This document shows, piece after piece, positions 1 to 8,028 of a stretch of 64,000 bases of DNA. Positions within the stretch are counted from its first letter, which is position 1; each line of letters begins with the position of its first letter. A model generated the notes under the pieces. That model did not search any database. It was not told where the DNA came from and worked only from the letters and a program-made list of their open reading frames with translations. The position numbers and the translations under genes are program-made. The DNA lies in NCBI RefSeq assembly GCF_047718555.1, contig NZ_JBDNRK010000016.1:15254-79253 (forward strand). The letters run 5' to 3'. Source of the stretch: Clostridium_I sp047718555. Lineage in GTDB: Bacteria; Bacillota; Clostridia; Clostridiales; Clostridiaceae.

Positions 1-69
1 GGAGAATATGGTATAATTCTCTATATAAAACAGTTTAATAAAGAGGGCTTAATACATGGAGGATTTAAT
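1..69 (+). promoter_or_regulatory. Promoter -10 and ribosome binding site of the first gene
   Basis: A TATAAT hexamer at 12-17 is a good -10 element; the matching -35 would lie outside the window. A GGAGG ribosome binding site at about 58-62 sits 7 bases before the ATG at 70. This supports transcription of the first gene from here rather than read-through. Confidence 0.5.
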
Positions 70-987
70 ATGAAAAATTTATCAAAAACTCTTTTTCACC
101 GAATAAATAAATATATGAATGAAGAAGCCAGGCCATTGGAAAGATCTATATTCAATTATTATTTTAATGATTCAAATAGTGATAATATATTAGATTCATT
201 AGAAACATATCAAAATTCAGATGGAGGATTTGGTAATGGCCTTGAACCTGATTTTAAACTTATACAGTCCTCTCCTATGGCAACATCCATTGGTTTAAGA
301 TATTTAAATATGTTATCCAATAATGACAGAGCACAAACTATGATAGCTAGAACTGTCAAATATCTGGAGACAACTTTTGATATTAATAGACATGGCTGGT
401 ATAGTGTTCCAAGCAACGTTAACCAATATCCTCATGCCCCTTGGTGGGAATTTAGAAATGATATTAATATGACAGTTATTGATTACTCATGGGGAAATCC
501 TTCAGCTGAACTAATAGGATATATTTATAAATATAAAAATCATCTTAATAACCTAGATATTTATTCATTAATAAATTATTCTATAAATAGACTGAATGAA
601 CGTACAGAATTTAACTCAGAGCATGAAATATTTTGTTATATTCGCATGTATAATACTATAGATAAAGAATTTGCAATACAAATTGCAGACACACTAAAAT
701 TAGCTGTTTCTGAACTAGTTAACACAAATGAATCTGAATGGATAAGTTATGTGCCCACTCCGTTAAAGTTTATAGAATTTGATTCTGAAAACTTTTTTGG
801 AATTGAACACAAATTTATAGATCAAAACTTAGATTATTTAGTAAACAAGCTTGAAGAAGCTGGTAAGATATTGCCAACCTGGCAGTGGGACAAATATTTA
901 GCTGAATGGGAAAATTCTAAAATTGAATGGGCAGGAATTCTAACTCTTGAAGCTTTATTATCTTTATTGAAATTCAATAGGATATAA
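70..987 (+). CDS. Hypothetical protein with alpha/alpha-toroid (prenyltransferase/squalene-cyclase-like) repeat
   Basis: A 305-residue soluble protein with no signal peptide or membrane segment. Residues 48-57 read QNSDGGFGNG, the QxxDGGFG signature of terpenoid-cyclase/prenyltransferase-type alpha/alpha toroids, followed by a tryptophan-rich stretch (APWWEF) near residue 120. Many clostridial and bacillary proteins of this length carry this fold without a known substrate. The catalytic DxDD motif of true cyclases is not seen, so cyclase activity is not supported. The start is well fixed by GGAGG 7 bases upstream. It is transcribed alone, convergent with the GNAT gene at 1018. Gene call is solid; function is unknown. 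Confidence 0.75.
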   Translation: MKNLSKTLFHRINKYMNEEARPLERSIFNYYFNDSNSDNILDSLETYQNSDGGFGNGLEPDFKLIQSSPMATSIGLRYLNMLSNNDRAQTMIARTVKYLETTFDINRHGWYSVPSNVNQYPHAPWWEFRNDINMTVIDYSWGNPSAELIGYIYKYKNHLNNLDIYSLINYSINRLNERTEFNSEHEIFCYIRMYNTIDKEFAIQIADTLKLAVSELVNTNESEWISYVPTPLKFIEFDSENFFGIEHKFIDQNLDYLVNKLEEAGKILPTWQWDKYLAEWENSKIEWAGILTLEALLSLLKFNRI

Positions 988-1017
988 AGTAATCAACGAT
1001 AATCTTATAATAGTCAT

Positions 1018-1914
1018 TTATTCGTAACCAAGTACAAACCAATCACTAATTAATTTATTTTCTTTAAATCTTCTTTTCTTGTATATATTGTAAGCTAACG
1101 TATTTTTTGTGATAACAGTCAAGCTAATTTCTGTCACTTCCTTTGAGTTGAGAAAATTAATAGCAGTTTCTAAAAGCTGCTTTCCATATCCTTTCCCTCT
1201 GGCAGCCTTAATTAATCCTAAATCAAATTCACCTACACCATCTTTAATATTAAACTCCAAAAAGCCCACCATAGCATTATTTATTAAAACTATGTAGTAG
1301 TATTTATTTTCATCTGCTTTATTTAAATAATCATCTATTTCTTTCTCTGTCAGCGTTGCTCCATTGGGAACTTCCTTAAATGAATCATTATAAATGGCTA
1401 AATACTCTTTTTTATTATTATCTGATAATGTAACTAGCTTTAGAGGAGAATATTTGATTTTTCTATCCTCTAAAGTCATTTTTATTGCCGAATATTGCTT
1501 ATTTAAGTTTAGAGAATTTAAAATTCTAATTATTCTATTATCTCTTGCTCCTAAAAATATTTCCCGTGCTCCATATTCTTTAGCAATATTTTTGACTTCC
1601 TCTATTATTTCACCTGCAGCTATTTTTCTATTCTCTATCTCTTCATTTATATCCAAATTAACTACATAGGCTATTCCCTTTTTACTGCATTCTTTTAATA
1701 TTATTAGTGCCTTCCCAACAATGTATTCTTCATTGATTTTTAAAATAACTCCTCTGCCAAAATCGTATTCCTCAGATTTAAATAAATTATCCATCTCTTC
1801 AAAGGATAATTTATTTTCTACGTTTCTATTTATAAACTCAATTAGTTTCTCTGCCTCAATTTTATTTAATTCTAAATAATTTTTTATCATACCACACACA
1901 CTCTTCTTAAACAC
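1018..1914 (-). CDS. GNAT-family N-acetyltransferase
   Basis: A 298-residue protein. The C-terminal half carries the GNAT acetyl-CoA site (ARGKGYGKQLL) and the closing pattern NTLAYNIYKKRRF typical of the fold. The N-terminal half (residues about 90-150) looks like a second, degenerate GNAT-like unit. The substrate cannot be told from sequence. The first in-frame start is a GTG at 1914, six bases after the stop of the upstream regulator gene, which suggests translational coupling; an ATG at 1890 (residue 9) is an alternative. It probably forms a two-gene operon with the DUF2087 regulator at 1921-2691, which may control it. Confidence 0.8.
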   Translation of the reverse strand: MFKKSVCGMIKNYLELNKIEAEKLIEFINRNVENKLSFEEMDNLFKSEEYDFGRGVILKINEEYIVGKALIILKECSKKGIAYVVNLDINEEIENRKIAAGEIIEEVKNIAKEYGAREIFLGARDNRIIRILNSLNLNKQYSAIKMTLEDRKIKYSPLKLVTLSDNNKKEYLAIYNDSFKEVPNGATLTEKEIDDYLNKADENKYYYIVLINNAMVGFLEFNIKDGVGEFDLGLIKAARGKGYGKQLLETAINFLNSKEVTEISLTVITKNTLAYNIYKKRRFKENKLISDWFVLGYE

Positions 1915-1920
1915 ATTAAT

Positions 1921-2691
1921 TTATTCTTTTATCCAATAATTACTGCAATCATTTGTTCTTTCAATAAATCCATATTCAATTAAAGCTCTTCTTATAGTTG
2001 CATAATCTTCATATATTCTCTTTAAAATTCTATTAATTTCCTTTTCTGAATAGATCTTACCTTTAGAAAAATTATTTACTATCTCTTTTAATACTATAAT
2101 TTTCTTTTTTTCTCTAGCTGGATAATTTATTAATGCTCCATTTTCATCAATGTAAGTTTTAATGATATCCTCTTTTTCCTTATCAGTGATATTATATCTA
2201 TCATCTAAAGTAGTTGCTGTCTTATGAGCATCACATATAACTTCTTTATCTAACTTATTAATCTTTTTATTTGTATTCTTCGAAAGTAAATCCATCAGTG
2301 CTAAAAATAATTTTGCTTGCTTTTCCTTTTCCCTAAGCTTGTAACGATGATTTCTAATAGTAGATTGGGCAACTCCAAGTTTTACAGCAACTTCTTTATC
2401 CGATAACCCCTCTGCTATTAAGTTTAATAATTTTTTCTGGATGTCAGATAATCCTAAAAAAGCGGAGTTCATTCCTAATAAATATTGAAGCATGGAACCA
2501 TGCCTTTCTTCTATATGAAGTTCTGCTGCTTTCCTTGCATCATATAATTCTGAATTTATTTCATATATACGCCCCTTTTGAAATATCTCTTCACAAATTA
2601 TACATTTGTACTCATCATCATCTTCCACAAAACCACCTTTTAGTTCATCTATTGTAGAACCCCAAAATAATTCATTTGATTTTATATCCAT
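1921..2691 (-). CDS. DUF2087-domain transcriptional regulator with LuxR-type helix-turn-helix
   Basis: A 256-residue protein. Residues about 80-135 form a LuxR/sigma-70 region-4-like helix-turn-helix (LNLIAEGLSDKEVAVKLGVA then STIRNHRYKLREK). The last about 85 residues (FSKGKIYSEKEINRILKRIY, then ATIRRALIEYGFIER) match the DUF2087 domain found at the C-terminus of such regulators. A CxxC near the N-terminus (CIICEE) and an HIEERH segment could bind metal, which is inference. It is the first gene of a likely two-gene operon with the downstream GNAT enzyme and is divergent from ywbE. Effector unknown. Confidence 0.8.
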   Translation of the reverse strand: MDIKSNELFWGSTIDELKGGFVEDDDEYKCIICEEIFQKGRIYEINSELYDARKAAELHIEERHGSMLQYLLGMNSAFLGLSDIQKKLLNLIAEGLSDKEVAVKLGVAQSTIRNHRYKLREKEKQAKLFLALMDLLSKNTNKKINKLDKEVICDAHKTATTLDDRYNITDKEKEDIIKTYIDENGALINYPAREKKKIIVLKEIVNNFSKGKIYSEKEINRILKRIYEDYATIRRALIEYGFIERTNDCSNYWIKE

Positions 2692-2874
2692 AAAATTTTA
2701 TTCCTTTCAATATTAATACGTTTTACTCTTAATTTGTATTATATATGCAAATTATATATTTGTCTATATATAAGTAAACATTTTTATATTTAGTTTATTT
2801 AAATAGTTGTTTATTTGTTTACAGTAATTTCTTGTGGTATGATTATAACATTGAATACAAAGGAGTACTAATAT

Positions 2875-3069
2875 ATGAATGGTAAAGTGAGAGAAGATGT
2901 TCACGCAGGAATGCTAGTAGATATTGTATTGAAGGAAAATCAACGCACGGGAAAATTAACACGAGGAACTGTAAAAGATATACTTACAAATTCCCCCTAT
3001 CATCCTAGAGGAATAAAAGTAAGGCTAACTGATGATAAAGTAGGCAGAGTTCAAATTATAATAAAATAA
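2875..3069 (+). CDS. ywbE: YwbE family protein (DUF2196)
   Basis: A 64-residue basic protein matching the YwbE family over its full length (start RTGKLTRGTVKDILTNSPYH, then PRGIKVRL). The family is small, widespread in Firmicutes and without established function; the fold is probably an SH3-like beta barrel. A strong AAAGGAG site lies about 10 bases before the ATG. It is a single gene ending at a bidirectional hairpin terminator. Confidence 0.85.
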   Translation: MNGKVREDVHAGMLVDIVLKENQRTGKLTRGTVKDILTNSPYHPRGIKVRLTDDKVGRVQIIIK

Positions 3070-3073
3070 CATT

Positions 3074-3126
3074 AAAACCATAGTTCTTCTTTGGTAAACT
3101 TACCTTAAAAGAATACTATGGTTTTT
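3074..3126. terminator. Bidirectional intrinsic terminator
   Basis: An 11-bp perfect stem (AAAACCATAGT at 3074-3084, ACTATGGTTTT at 3115-3125) with A- and T-runs on both sides lies between the convergent ywbE and DEAD-box helicase genes, so it can serve both. Confidence 0.75.
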
Positions 3127-3148
3127 AATATATTAGACTCACATTTTA

Positions 3149-4405
3149 TTAGCTGCTCTTTTTAGCTTTCCTAAAATAATTGTTCTGGGATTTTTTGCCG
3201 TCATATACTTTCTTTCTAAGATCATTATTTTTTACTACACCTGAAGTTCTTATAACTGTACTTGAATTACTTATAAGATAAGGATGACCTTCAATTACCG
3301 GTATTGACTTTGATATAACTTTTTCAATATTTCTTAGAGCTTCTCTTTCTTCAGGATCGCAAAATGAAAGTGCAGCACCTTCTGCTCCAGCTCTTCCAGT
3401 ACGTCCGATTCTATGAACATAGGTTTCTGGTACATCCGGTAAGTCAAAGTTTATTACGTGAGACAATTTTTCTACGTCAATACCCCTTGCAGCTATATCC
3501 GTTGCTACTAGAACTCTTATTTTCTTTTCCTTGAAATTACTTAAAGCAAGTTGTCTTGCACTTTGTGACTTATTTCCATGAATAGCTTGAGCCTTTATTC
3601 CCACTTTAATAAGGTCCCCGGTTATTTTATTTGCACCATGTTTTGTTCGAGAAAATACAAGAACAGATTCAAAGGCTTTATCCTTCAACAGGTAAATAAG
3701 CAAAGACTTCTTGTTTCTTTTTTCAACAAAATACACTGACTGCTTAATAGTATCAATAGTAGATGAAACAGGAGTTACTTCTACCTTTACTGGGTTTATG
3801 AGAATAGAATCTATTAATTTCGAAATTCCCTGAGGCATAGTAGCAGAAAATAACATTGTCTGCCTGTTCTTAGGAAGTTTTGCTATAACTCTTTTCACAT
3901 CATGTCCAAGCCCCATATCAAGCATTCGATCTGCCTCATCAAGCACAAAAAACTTTATATGCTGTAAACTTACATATTTTTGTTGCATTAAATCTAGTAG
4001 TCTGCCGGGTGTTGCAATTAAAATATCTACCCCTGCCTTTAATACATCTGTCTGAGATTTTTGTGAAACTCCACCAAAAATAACAGCATTCTTTAGCCCC
4101 GTATATTTTCCATAGGAAGTAAAGCTTTCTCCAATCTGGATAGCCAATTCTCTAGTTGGAGCTAATACTAAGGCTGTAATGCTTAAAGGTCCCTTTTCAG
4201 CTCTTTTTTTGCTATAAAGAAGCTGCAATGTAGGTATAGCAAAAGCTGCTGTTTTTCCGGTACCTGTCTGGGCACATCCCTCCAAATCATTTCCCTCAAG
4301 TATAGCTGGAATAGATTGTTCCTGTATAGGCGTAGGACTGGTATACCCTTCGCTTTTTAAAGCTTTCAAAATAGGGTCAATAATATTTAAATTTTCAAAT
4401 AACAT
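3149..4405 (-). CDS. DEAD-box ATP-dependent RNA helicase
   Basis: A 418-residue helicase with the full motif set in order: Q motif region, Walker A AQTGTGKT (about residue 44), PTRELA, GG, TPGR, DEAD, SAT, then ARGIDV and HRIGRTGR in the second RecA domain. The tail after about residue 370 is short, basic and asparagine/lysine-rich, closer to RhlE/CshA-type than to DbpA, whose RNA-binding domain is absent. Such helicases unwind structured RNA during ribosome assembly and mRNA turnover, especially in the cold. A cold-shock protein gene lies just upstream on the same strand, with its own terminator between them. Confidence 0.93.
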   Translation of the reverse strand: MLFENLNIIDPILKALKSEGYTSPTPIQEQSIPAILEGNDLEGCAQTGTGKTAAFAIPTLQLLYSKKRAEKGPLSITALVLAPTRELAIQIGESFTSYGKYTGLKNAVIFGGVSQKSQTDVLKAGVDILIATPGRLLDLMQQKYVSLQHIKFFVLDEADRMLDMGLGHDVKRVIAKLPKNRQTMLFSATMPQGISKLIDSILINPVKVEVTPVSSTIDTIKQSVYFVEKRNKKSLLIYLLKDKAFESVLVFSRTKHGANKITGDLIKVGIKAQAIHGNKSQSARQLALSNFKEKKIRVLVATDIAARGIDVEKLSHVINFDLPDVPETYVHRIGRTGRAGAEGAALSFCDPEEREALRNIEKVISKSIPVIEGHPYLISNSSTVIRTSGVVKNNDLRKKVYDGKKSQNNYFRKAKKSS

Positions 4406-4531
4406 TTTTCTCCTTTATAAGTGACTGCCACTTTTGTGCCTTATTACATCTAATCAAACTGGCCGCCCTGTTTATTGTTTTTACGTATTTTTATTTTTGT
4501 TTTGTCTTGTATTCTAATTATAGGCAACTAA

Positions 4532-4567
4532 AAAACCCCTTAAATAGACTGACTATTCAAGGGGTTA
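4532..4567 (-). terminator. Intrinsic terminator of the cold-shock gene
   Basis: On the minus strand AACCCCTTGAATAG pairs with CTATTTAAGGGGTT across a short loop and is followed by a T-run. It lies about 14 bases after the csp stop codon. Confidence 0.85.
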
Positions 4568-4580
4568 AAATACCTACTAA

Positions 4581-4778
4581 TTAAAGAACAGTGATATTTT
4601 CTGCTTGAGGTCCTTTTGGTCCTTTAACAACATCATAAGAAACTTTTTGACCTTCTTCAAGTGATTTGTAACCATCTGAATTTATTTGAGAAAAATGTGC
4701 AAAAACATCTTTTCCATCTTCTCCTGTAATAAATCCAAATCCTTTTTCTCCATTAAACCATTTTACTGTACCATTCAT
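4581..4778 (-). CDS. csp: Cold-shock protein (CspA family)
   Basis: A 65-residue single cold-shock domain with both RNA-binding motifs: GFGFI (RNP1) and DVFAHFS (RNP2). The frame stays open upstream, but the ATG at 4778 gives the universal MNGTVKWFN start and has a GGAGG site 10 bases upstream, so the longer version is not used. Binds single-stranded RNA/DNA as an RNA chaperone. The long AT-rich stretch upstream could hold a cold-responsive 5' leader, which I could not confirm. Confidence 0.95.
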   Translation of the reverse strand: MNGTVKWFNGEKGFGFITGEDGKDVFAHFSQINSDGYKSLEEGQKVSYDVVKGPKGPQAENITVL

Positions 4779-5292
4779 ATAAATGTATACCTCCGAAATT
4801 TTATTGTTCTTAAACTCATGGCAATAACTCACTAATAAAATCTCGATATCAACATACTATATTTATTAAGTACTAATTGAAATATATTTGTGTTCCATTA
4901 TTAACTATTAATTTAAGTTCTTACTAAGAATAACACAGTTCAGTATATAAAGCAAGTTAATACCTACTTCTTTTATAAAACTTGAATATTTTATGTATGA
5001 GATGTCATAGGGAATACCACTTCTTTTAAAGAATTATTTTTAGACTTTATAAACAAGGTGTCATCCAATTTCTCTTTTTAGTCATGATTATCTTATTCTT
5101 TTGCCCGTAAAATATCTACATTTCCATATTGTCCAAATTTCTTTACAGATTTAATACCTACATTTTTTTATCATCTCAAAAATAAATTACACAAATTTTT
5201 AATACCATATTAAAATTATATTATTCCTAACAATTGAACAACAACCTTAATAATAATTCAGAAATAAAAATGTGCCATAAAGCAAATTTCCA
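4779..5292. other. Intergenic region upstream of csp
   Basis: AT-rich DNA with no convincing gene. It should carry the csp promoter and leader. Near its left-gene-distal end (5269-5308) an imperfect inverted repeat (AAATGTGCCATAA with TTATGACACATTT) looks like the relic terminator of the decayed CD3324-like gene next to it. Confidence 0.4.
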
Positions 5293-5352
5293 TTATGACA
5301 CATTTAATTACTACTTTTATTTTTTTATTTCGGAAATAGTTCTTTGTATACT
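5293..5352 (-). pseudogene. 3' remnant of a CD3324-family gene
   Basis: Twenty codons on the minus strand align without gaps to the last twenty codons of the intact CD3324-family gene at 15058. Both begin with codons for SIQR and both end in TAA. Three in-frame stops have replaced GAA, CAA and CAA codons. The hairpin right after the stop resembles the one after the intact gene. Only the 3' end survives, directly downstream of the aldo/keto reductase gene, so that gene may have displaced the rest. Confidence 0.65.
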
Positions 5353-5396
5353 TTAAATAGCAAAACAAAAAAGTTTTATCATTCTTTGTTTCATTA

Positions 5397-6395
5397 TTAT
5401 AATGTACGTGCAGGAGGAGCCATAAATTCAGGCCCAACAGGTTCTTTTACATATTTATTTACAATTGATTCAATAGTTTTATAATCCTCTTCTGTCAATT
5501 TCCAACCACCAACGCCTTCAATGGCATCTAATTGTTCAGGACGACGAGCGCCCCATAGTGCAATACCAGAAATAGGCTGATCAATAAGCCAACGAATTGC
5601 TAGGCTAATAATAGATTTTCCGTAGCTTTCTTTTACCCATTTGTCTAAAGCCTCTACAGCATTAATATAACTAGGAAAACGATCCGGCTGAAATTTTGGA
5701 TCGGCATTACGTAAATCATCACCATTAAATTTACTATCAACTGTCATTCGCCCACTAAGTAAACCACGGCAAATACTGCCATAATATAAGGCTGTCATAT
5801 TTTCATTTTTTGCATAAGGTAATAATTCATTTTTGAAATCCTGCTCAAAAATATTATAAGGTGGTTGAACTGTGTGAATAGGTGCAAATTTCTTAAATGT
5901 TTCAATTTGTTCAACACTAAAATTACTGACACCAATGGCACGAATTTTTCCTGCATCAAGAAGACTTTTCATTGTCAATGCAGTCTCTTCAATAGGTGTA
6001 AGTGGATCTGGCCAATGAATTTGATAAATATCAATGTAATCTGTTTGAAGACGCTCTAAAGAGTCATCTATTTCCTTCAAAATATTTTCTTTTGTATTAT
6101 TACGATAAACCAGACCGTCTCCTTTGGACCAGTCTAATCCAACTTTAGTAGCTATATAAAAAGAATCTCGCGGTATATTTTTAATGGCTTCTCCAACTAT
6201 TTTTTCTGATTCCCCTCTACCATAGGCTGGAGCGGTATCTATCACATTAATACCTAAGCCTAAAGCATGGTGAATTGTGGAAATAGATTGTTTAACATCA
6301 GTTCCTCCCCAATCAGATCCACCAATGGCCCAAGTTCCCAATGCAACTGTAGACAATTTTTTAAGATTTGTCTTATCGATTTCTGTGTATTCCAT
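5397..6395 (-). CDS. Aldo/keto reductase
   Basis: A 332-residue NAD(P)H-dependent oxidoreductase of the aldo/keto reductase superfamily, closest in pattern to the IolS/YajO-like (AKR11/12) groups. The catalytic tetrad is visible: D53 and Y58 (VIDTAPAYG), K84 (IATKVGLD) and H127 (YQIHWPD). IRAIGVSNFS and the C-terminal ALWGARRPEQL cofactor loop are also present. Substrate not predictable. Transcribed alone. GC looks somewhat higher than in the surrounding spacers, and it abuts a truncated gene, which fits acquisition by insertion. Confidence 0.9.
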   Translation of the reverse strand: MEYTEIDKTNLKKLSTVALGTWAIGGSDWGGTDVKQSISTIHHALGLGINVIDTAPAYGRGESEKIVGEAIKNIPRDSFYIATKVGLDWSKGDGLVYRNNTKENILKEIDDSLERLQTDYIDIYQIHWPDPLTPIEETALTMKSLLDAGKIRAIGVSNFSVEQIETFKKFAPIHTVQPPYNIFEQDFKNELLPYAKNENMTALYYGSICRGLLSGRMTVDSKFNGDDLRNADPKFQPDRFPSYINAVEALDKWVKESYGKSIISLAIRWLIDQPISGIALWGARRPEQLDAIEGVGGWKLTEEDYKTIESIVNKYVKEPVGPEFMAPPARTL

Positions 6396-6503
6396 TCAAT
6401 CAACTCCTAAACATGTCTGAGGTATATACAACTTATTTATTATCTTAATTTATACCCTAGATTAATTTTTACACTTTTATTATATACTGAAGAAATTTTC
6501 AAT

Positions 6504-6695
6504 TCAAATATTGCTTCCTTTATTATTTTCATCCGCTTCTGATTTATAACCCTTTATAAAAGCTTCATCCAATTGCAATTCTTTTTCAGTGTATTCATTA
6601 CAGAGTATATTCTTATTTTTCAGTAGAAAAATAAAATCTGATAAAAGCTGTTCACTTATCTCTGCTGTTCTTGCTAAAAAACAGAGGCTTATACG
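6504..6695 (-). other. Open reading stretch without a start codon
   Basis: Below the permease stop, the minus strand stays open for about 60 codons ending in TGA at 6504-6506 (contains AEISEQLLSDF and EKELQLDEAF). I find no start codon with a ribosome binding site and do not recognise the family. It may be the tail of a decayed gene or chance. The rest of 6396-6696 holds nothing I can name apart from the presumed promoter of the aldo/keto reductase gene. Confidence 0.25.
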
Positions 6696-6696
6696 A

Positions 6697-7638
6697 TTAA
6701 ACCTCCATTTCTATTTTACTTTTGCCAAAGTTTTCTTCATATTTTGGACATCCAAAACGTTTTGCAAACCATTGTACAATAAATGGACATAAAATGGCTG
6801 ATAAAACAGCCGCACAAGATATTTGTACAGTTGCCAGCTTTACATAGCCACTAAAATTTGGCACTAATTGTCCAATCATTGCCGGAACTGCCACTGTATT
6901 ACCAGCAACAGATACAGTGGCCATACCACCATAACCTGGCCTTTTTAACAAAACTCTATCCACAATAAGCGCAACTGGTCCGGTTACAACAAGTACCATA
7001 ATAAAAAGGAATATTCCACCAAAGCCTGAAACTATAATTTTCGAAAGATCAATATTTGACCCTAAAATAAAGCCCATAACCGGTAGTATTATTGCAATTC
7101 CATGCTTTGTTGCTATTTTAATTTGATTATCAATAGTAGATAATATGATACCAATACATAGAGGCAATAAAATAGTTACATATTCTTGCCATCCAACTCC
7201 ATTATTCCCTGAAATTCCAATAGTTAATAGAGATAACATAGGACCGGAATTAAAATTAAATATTGGTCTTGCCACAAGATCTGCGTGATCTCCGTAGCTT
7301 TGTACTAGTCCCATATACAGACTGCTATTGTTATTTGTTAAAGCGCATAAAATCGCCAAACTGCATGTCCCAAATATTCCTTTATATCCGAAATAATGCA
7401 ATATGAGAAGATAAACTCCAGCACCTGCCAAGTATTTAAATAATACATGGCTTCCTCCACGTTTTAAAGATTCAGGGATGTCACTAACTCTCATTTGCGT
7501 CCCTGTAAAGAGTAATGTCAAAAACATCATCACTCTTAATCCATCATTAGAGATTAAAGATTGGCTATAACTTCCTATTCTCAAAACTGAAGGACAAAAT
7601 GTATTTAAAATAGCAGCTACAAATAGTGGTACAATCAT
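6697..7638 (-). CDS. kdgT: 2-keto-3-deoxygluconate permease (KdgT family), family start codon altered
   Basis: A hydrophobic protein of about ten membrane segments matching KdgT permeases, which import 2-keto-3-deoxygluconate by proton symport (the conserved CALTNNNSSLYMGL and PGYGGMATVSVAGNT regions are present). From the ATG at 7638 it has 313 residues but lacks the N-terminal segment of the family. The frame continues upstream through KLLEKVNKIPAGT, which matches that segment, to an ACG at 7680-7678 lying 6 bases after a strong GGGAGGGGGAG site. The true start therefore seems to be an ACG that was once ATG. Expression may be poor. No other pectin or hexuronate gene is nearby. Confidence 0.85.
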   Translation of the reverse strand: MIVPLFVAAILNTFCPSVLRIGSYSQSLISNDGLRVMMFLTLLFTGTQMRVSDIPESLKRGGSHVLFKYLAGAGVYLLILHYFGYKGIFGTCSLAILCALTNNNSSLYMGLVQSYGDHADLVARPIFNFNSGPMLSLLTIGISGNNGVGWQEYVTILLPLCIGIILSTIDNQIKIATKHGIAIILPVMGFILGSNIDLSKIIVSGFGGIFLFIMVLVVTGPVALIVDRVLLKRPGYGGMATVSVAGNTVAVPAMIGQLVPNFSGYVKLATVQISCAAVLSAILCPFIVQWFAKRFGCPKYEENFGKSKIEMEV

Positions 7639-7680
7639 TGTCCCTGCAGGAATTTTATTTACTTTTTCTAATAATTTCGT

Positions 7681-8028
7681 TTTTTTCTCCCCCTCCCATC
7701 CTAATAGATTACAATATTTATCATATCATATTGCTTTACAATTATTCAATTTAACCTAGTATACAAAATTGTCATATCTTCTATAACTTAGAGATAATCT
7801 GTACTTGGCTACAGGTCATCTATTTATGAATAGACTATACTAGTTATATCTGATTTATTATTTACACTATATAACTACAGAGTCTTTTCACAATTAAATT
7901 ATTGCTCAATATTTGTCACAAAAATAAATAAAGATACTAAACCACTATTAGTATCTTCATTAAAATAACATTTTGCAATAGATTATTATACATGACAGAT
8001 ATTTATTAGATTCTTATTAAAATTTGCC
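7681..8028. other. Intergenic region upstream of the permease
   Basis: It holds the strong ribosome binding site of the permease (about 7687-7697 on the minus strand) and, at its right end, the YaaH terminator. I see no gene in it. Confidence 0.5.
7925..7957 (-). terminator. Terminator of the YaaH-type gene
   Basis: A 10-bp perfect stem (AAGATACTAA / TTAGTATCTT, loop ACCACTA) with A-rich flanks that become a T-run on the minus strand. It lies about 70 bases after the stop of the gene at 8029. Confidence 0.7.

Noticed and set aside
4581..4832. Longer version of the cold-shock protein with 18 extra residues
   Set aside because: The extra part has no ribosome site and includes the GGAGG site of the real ATG at 4778.
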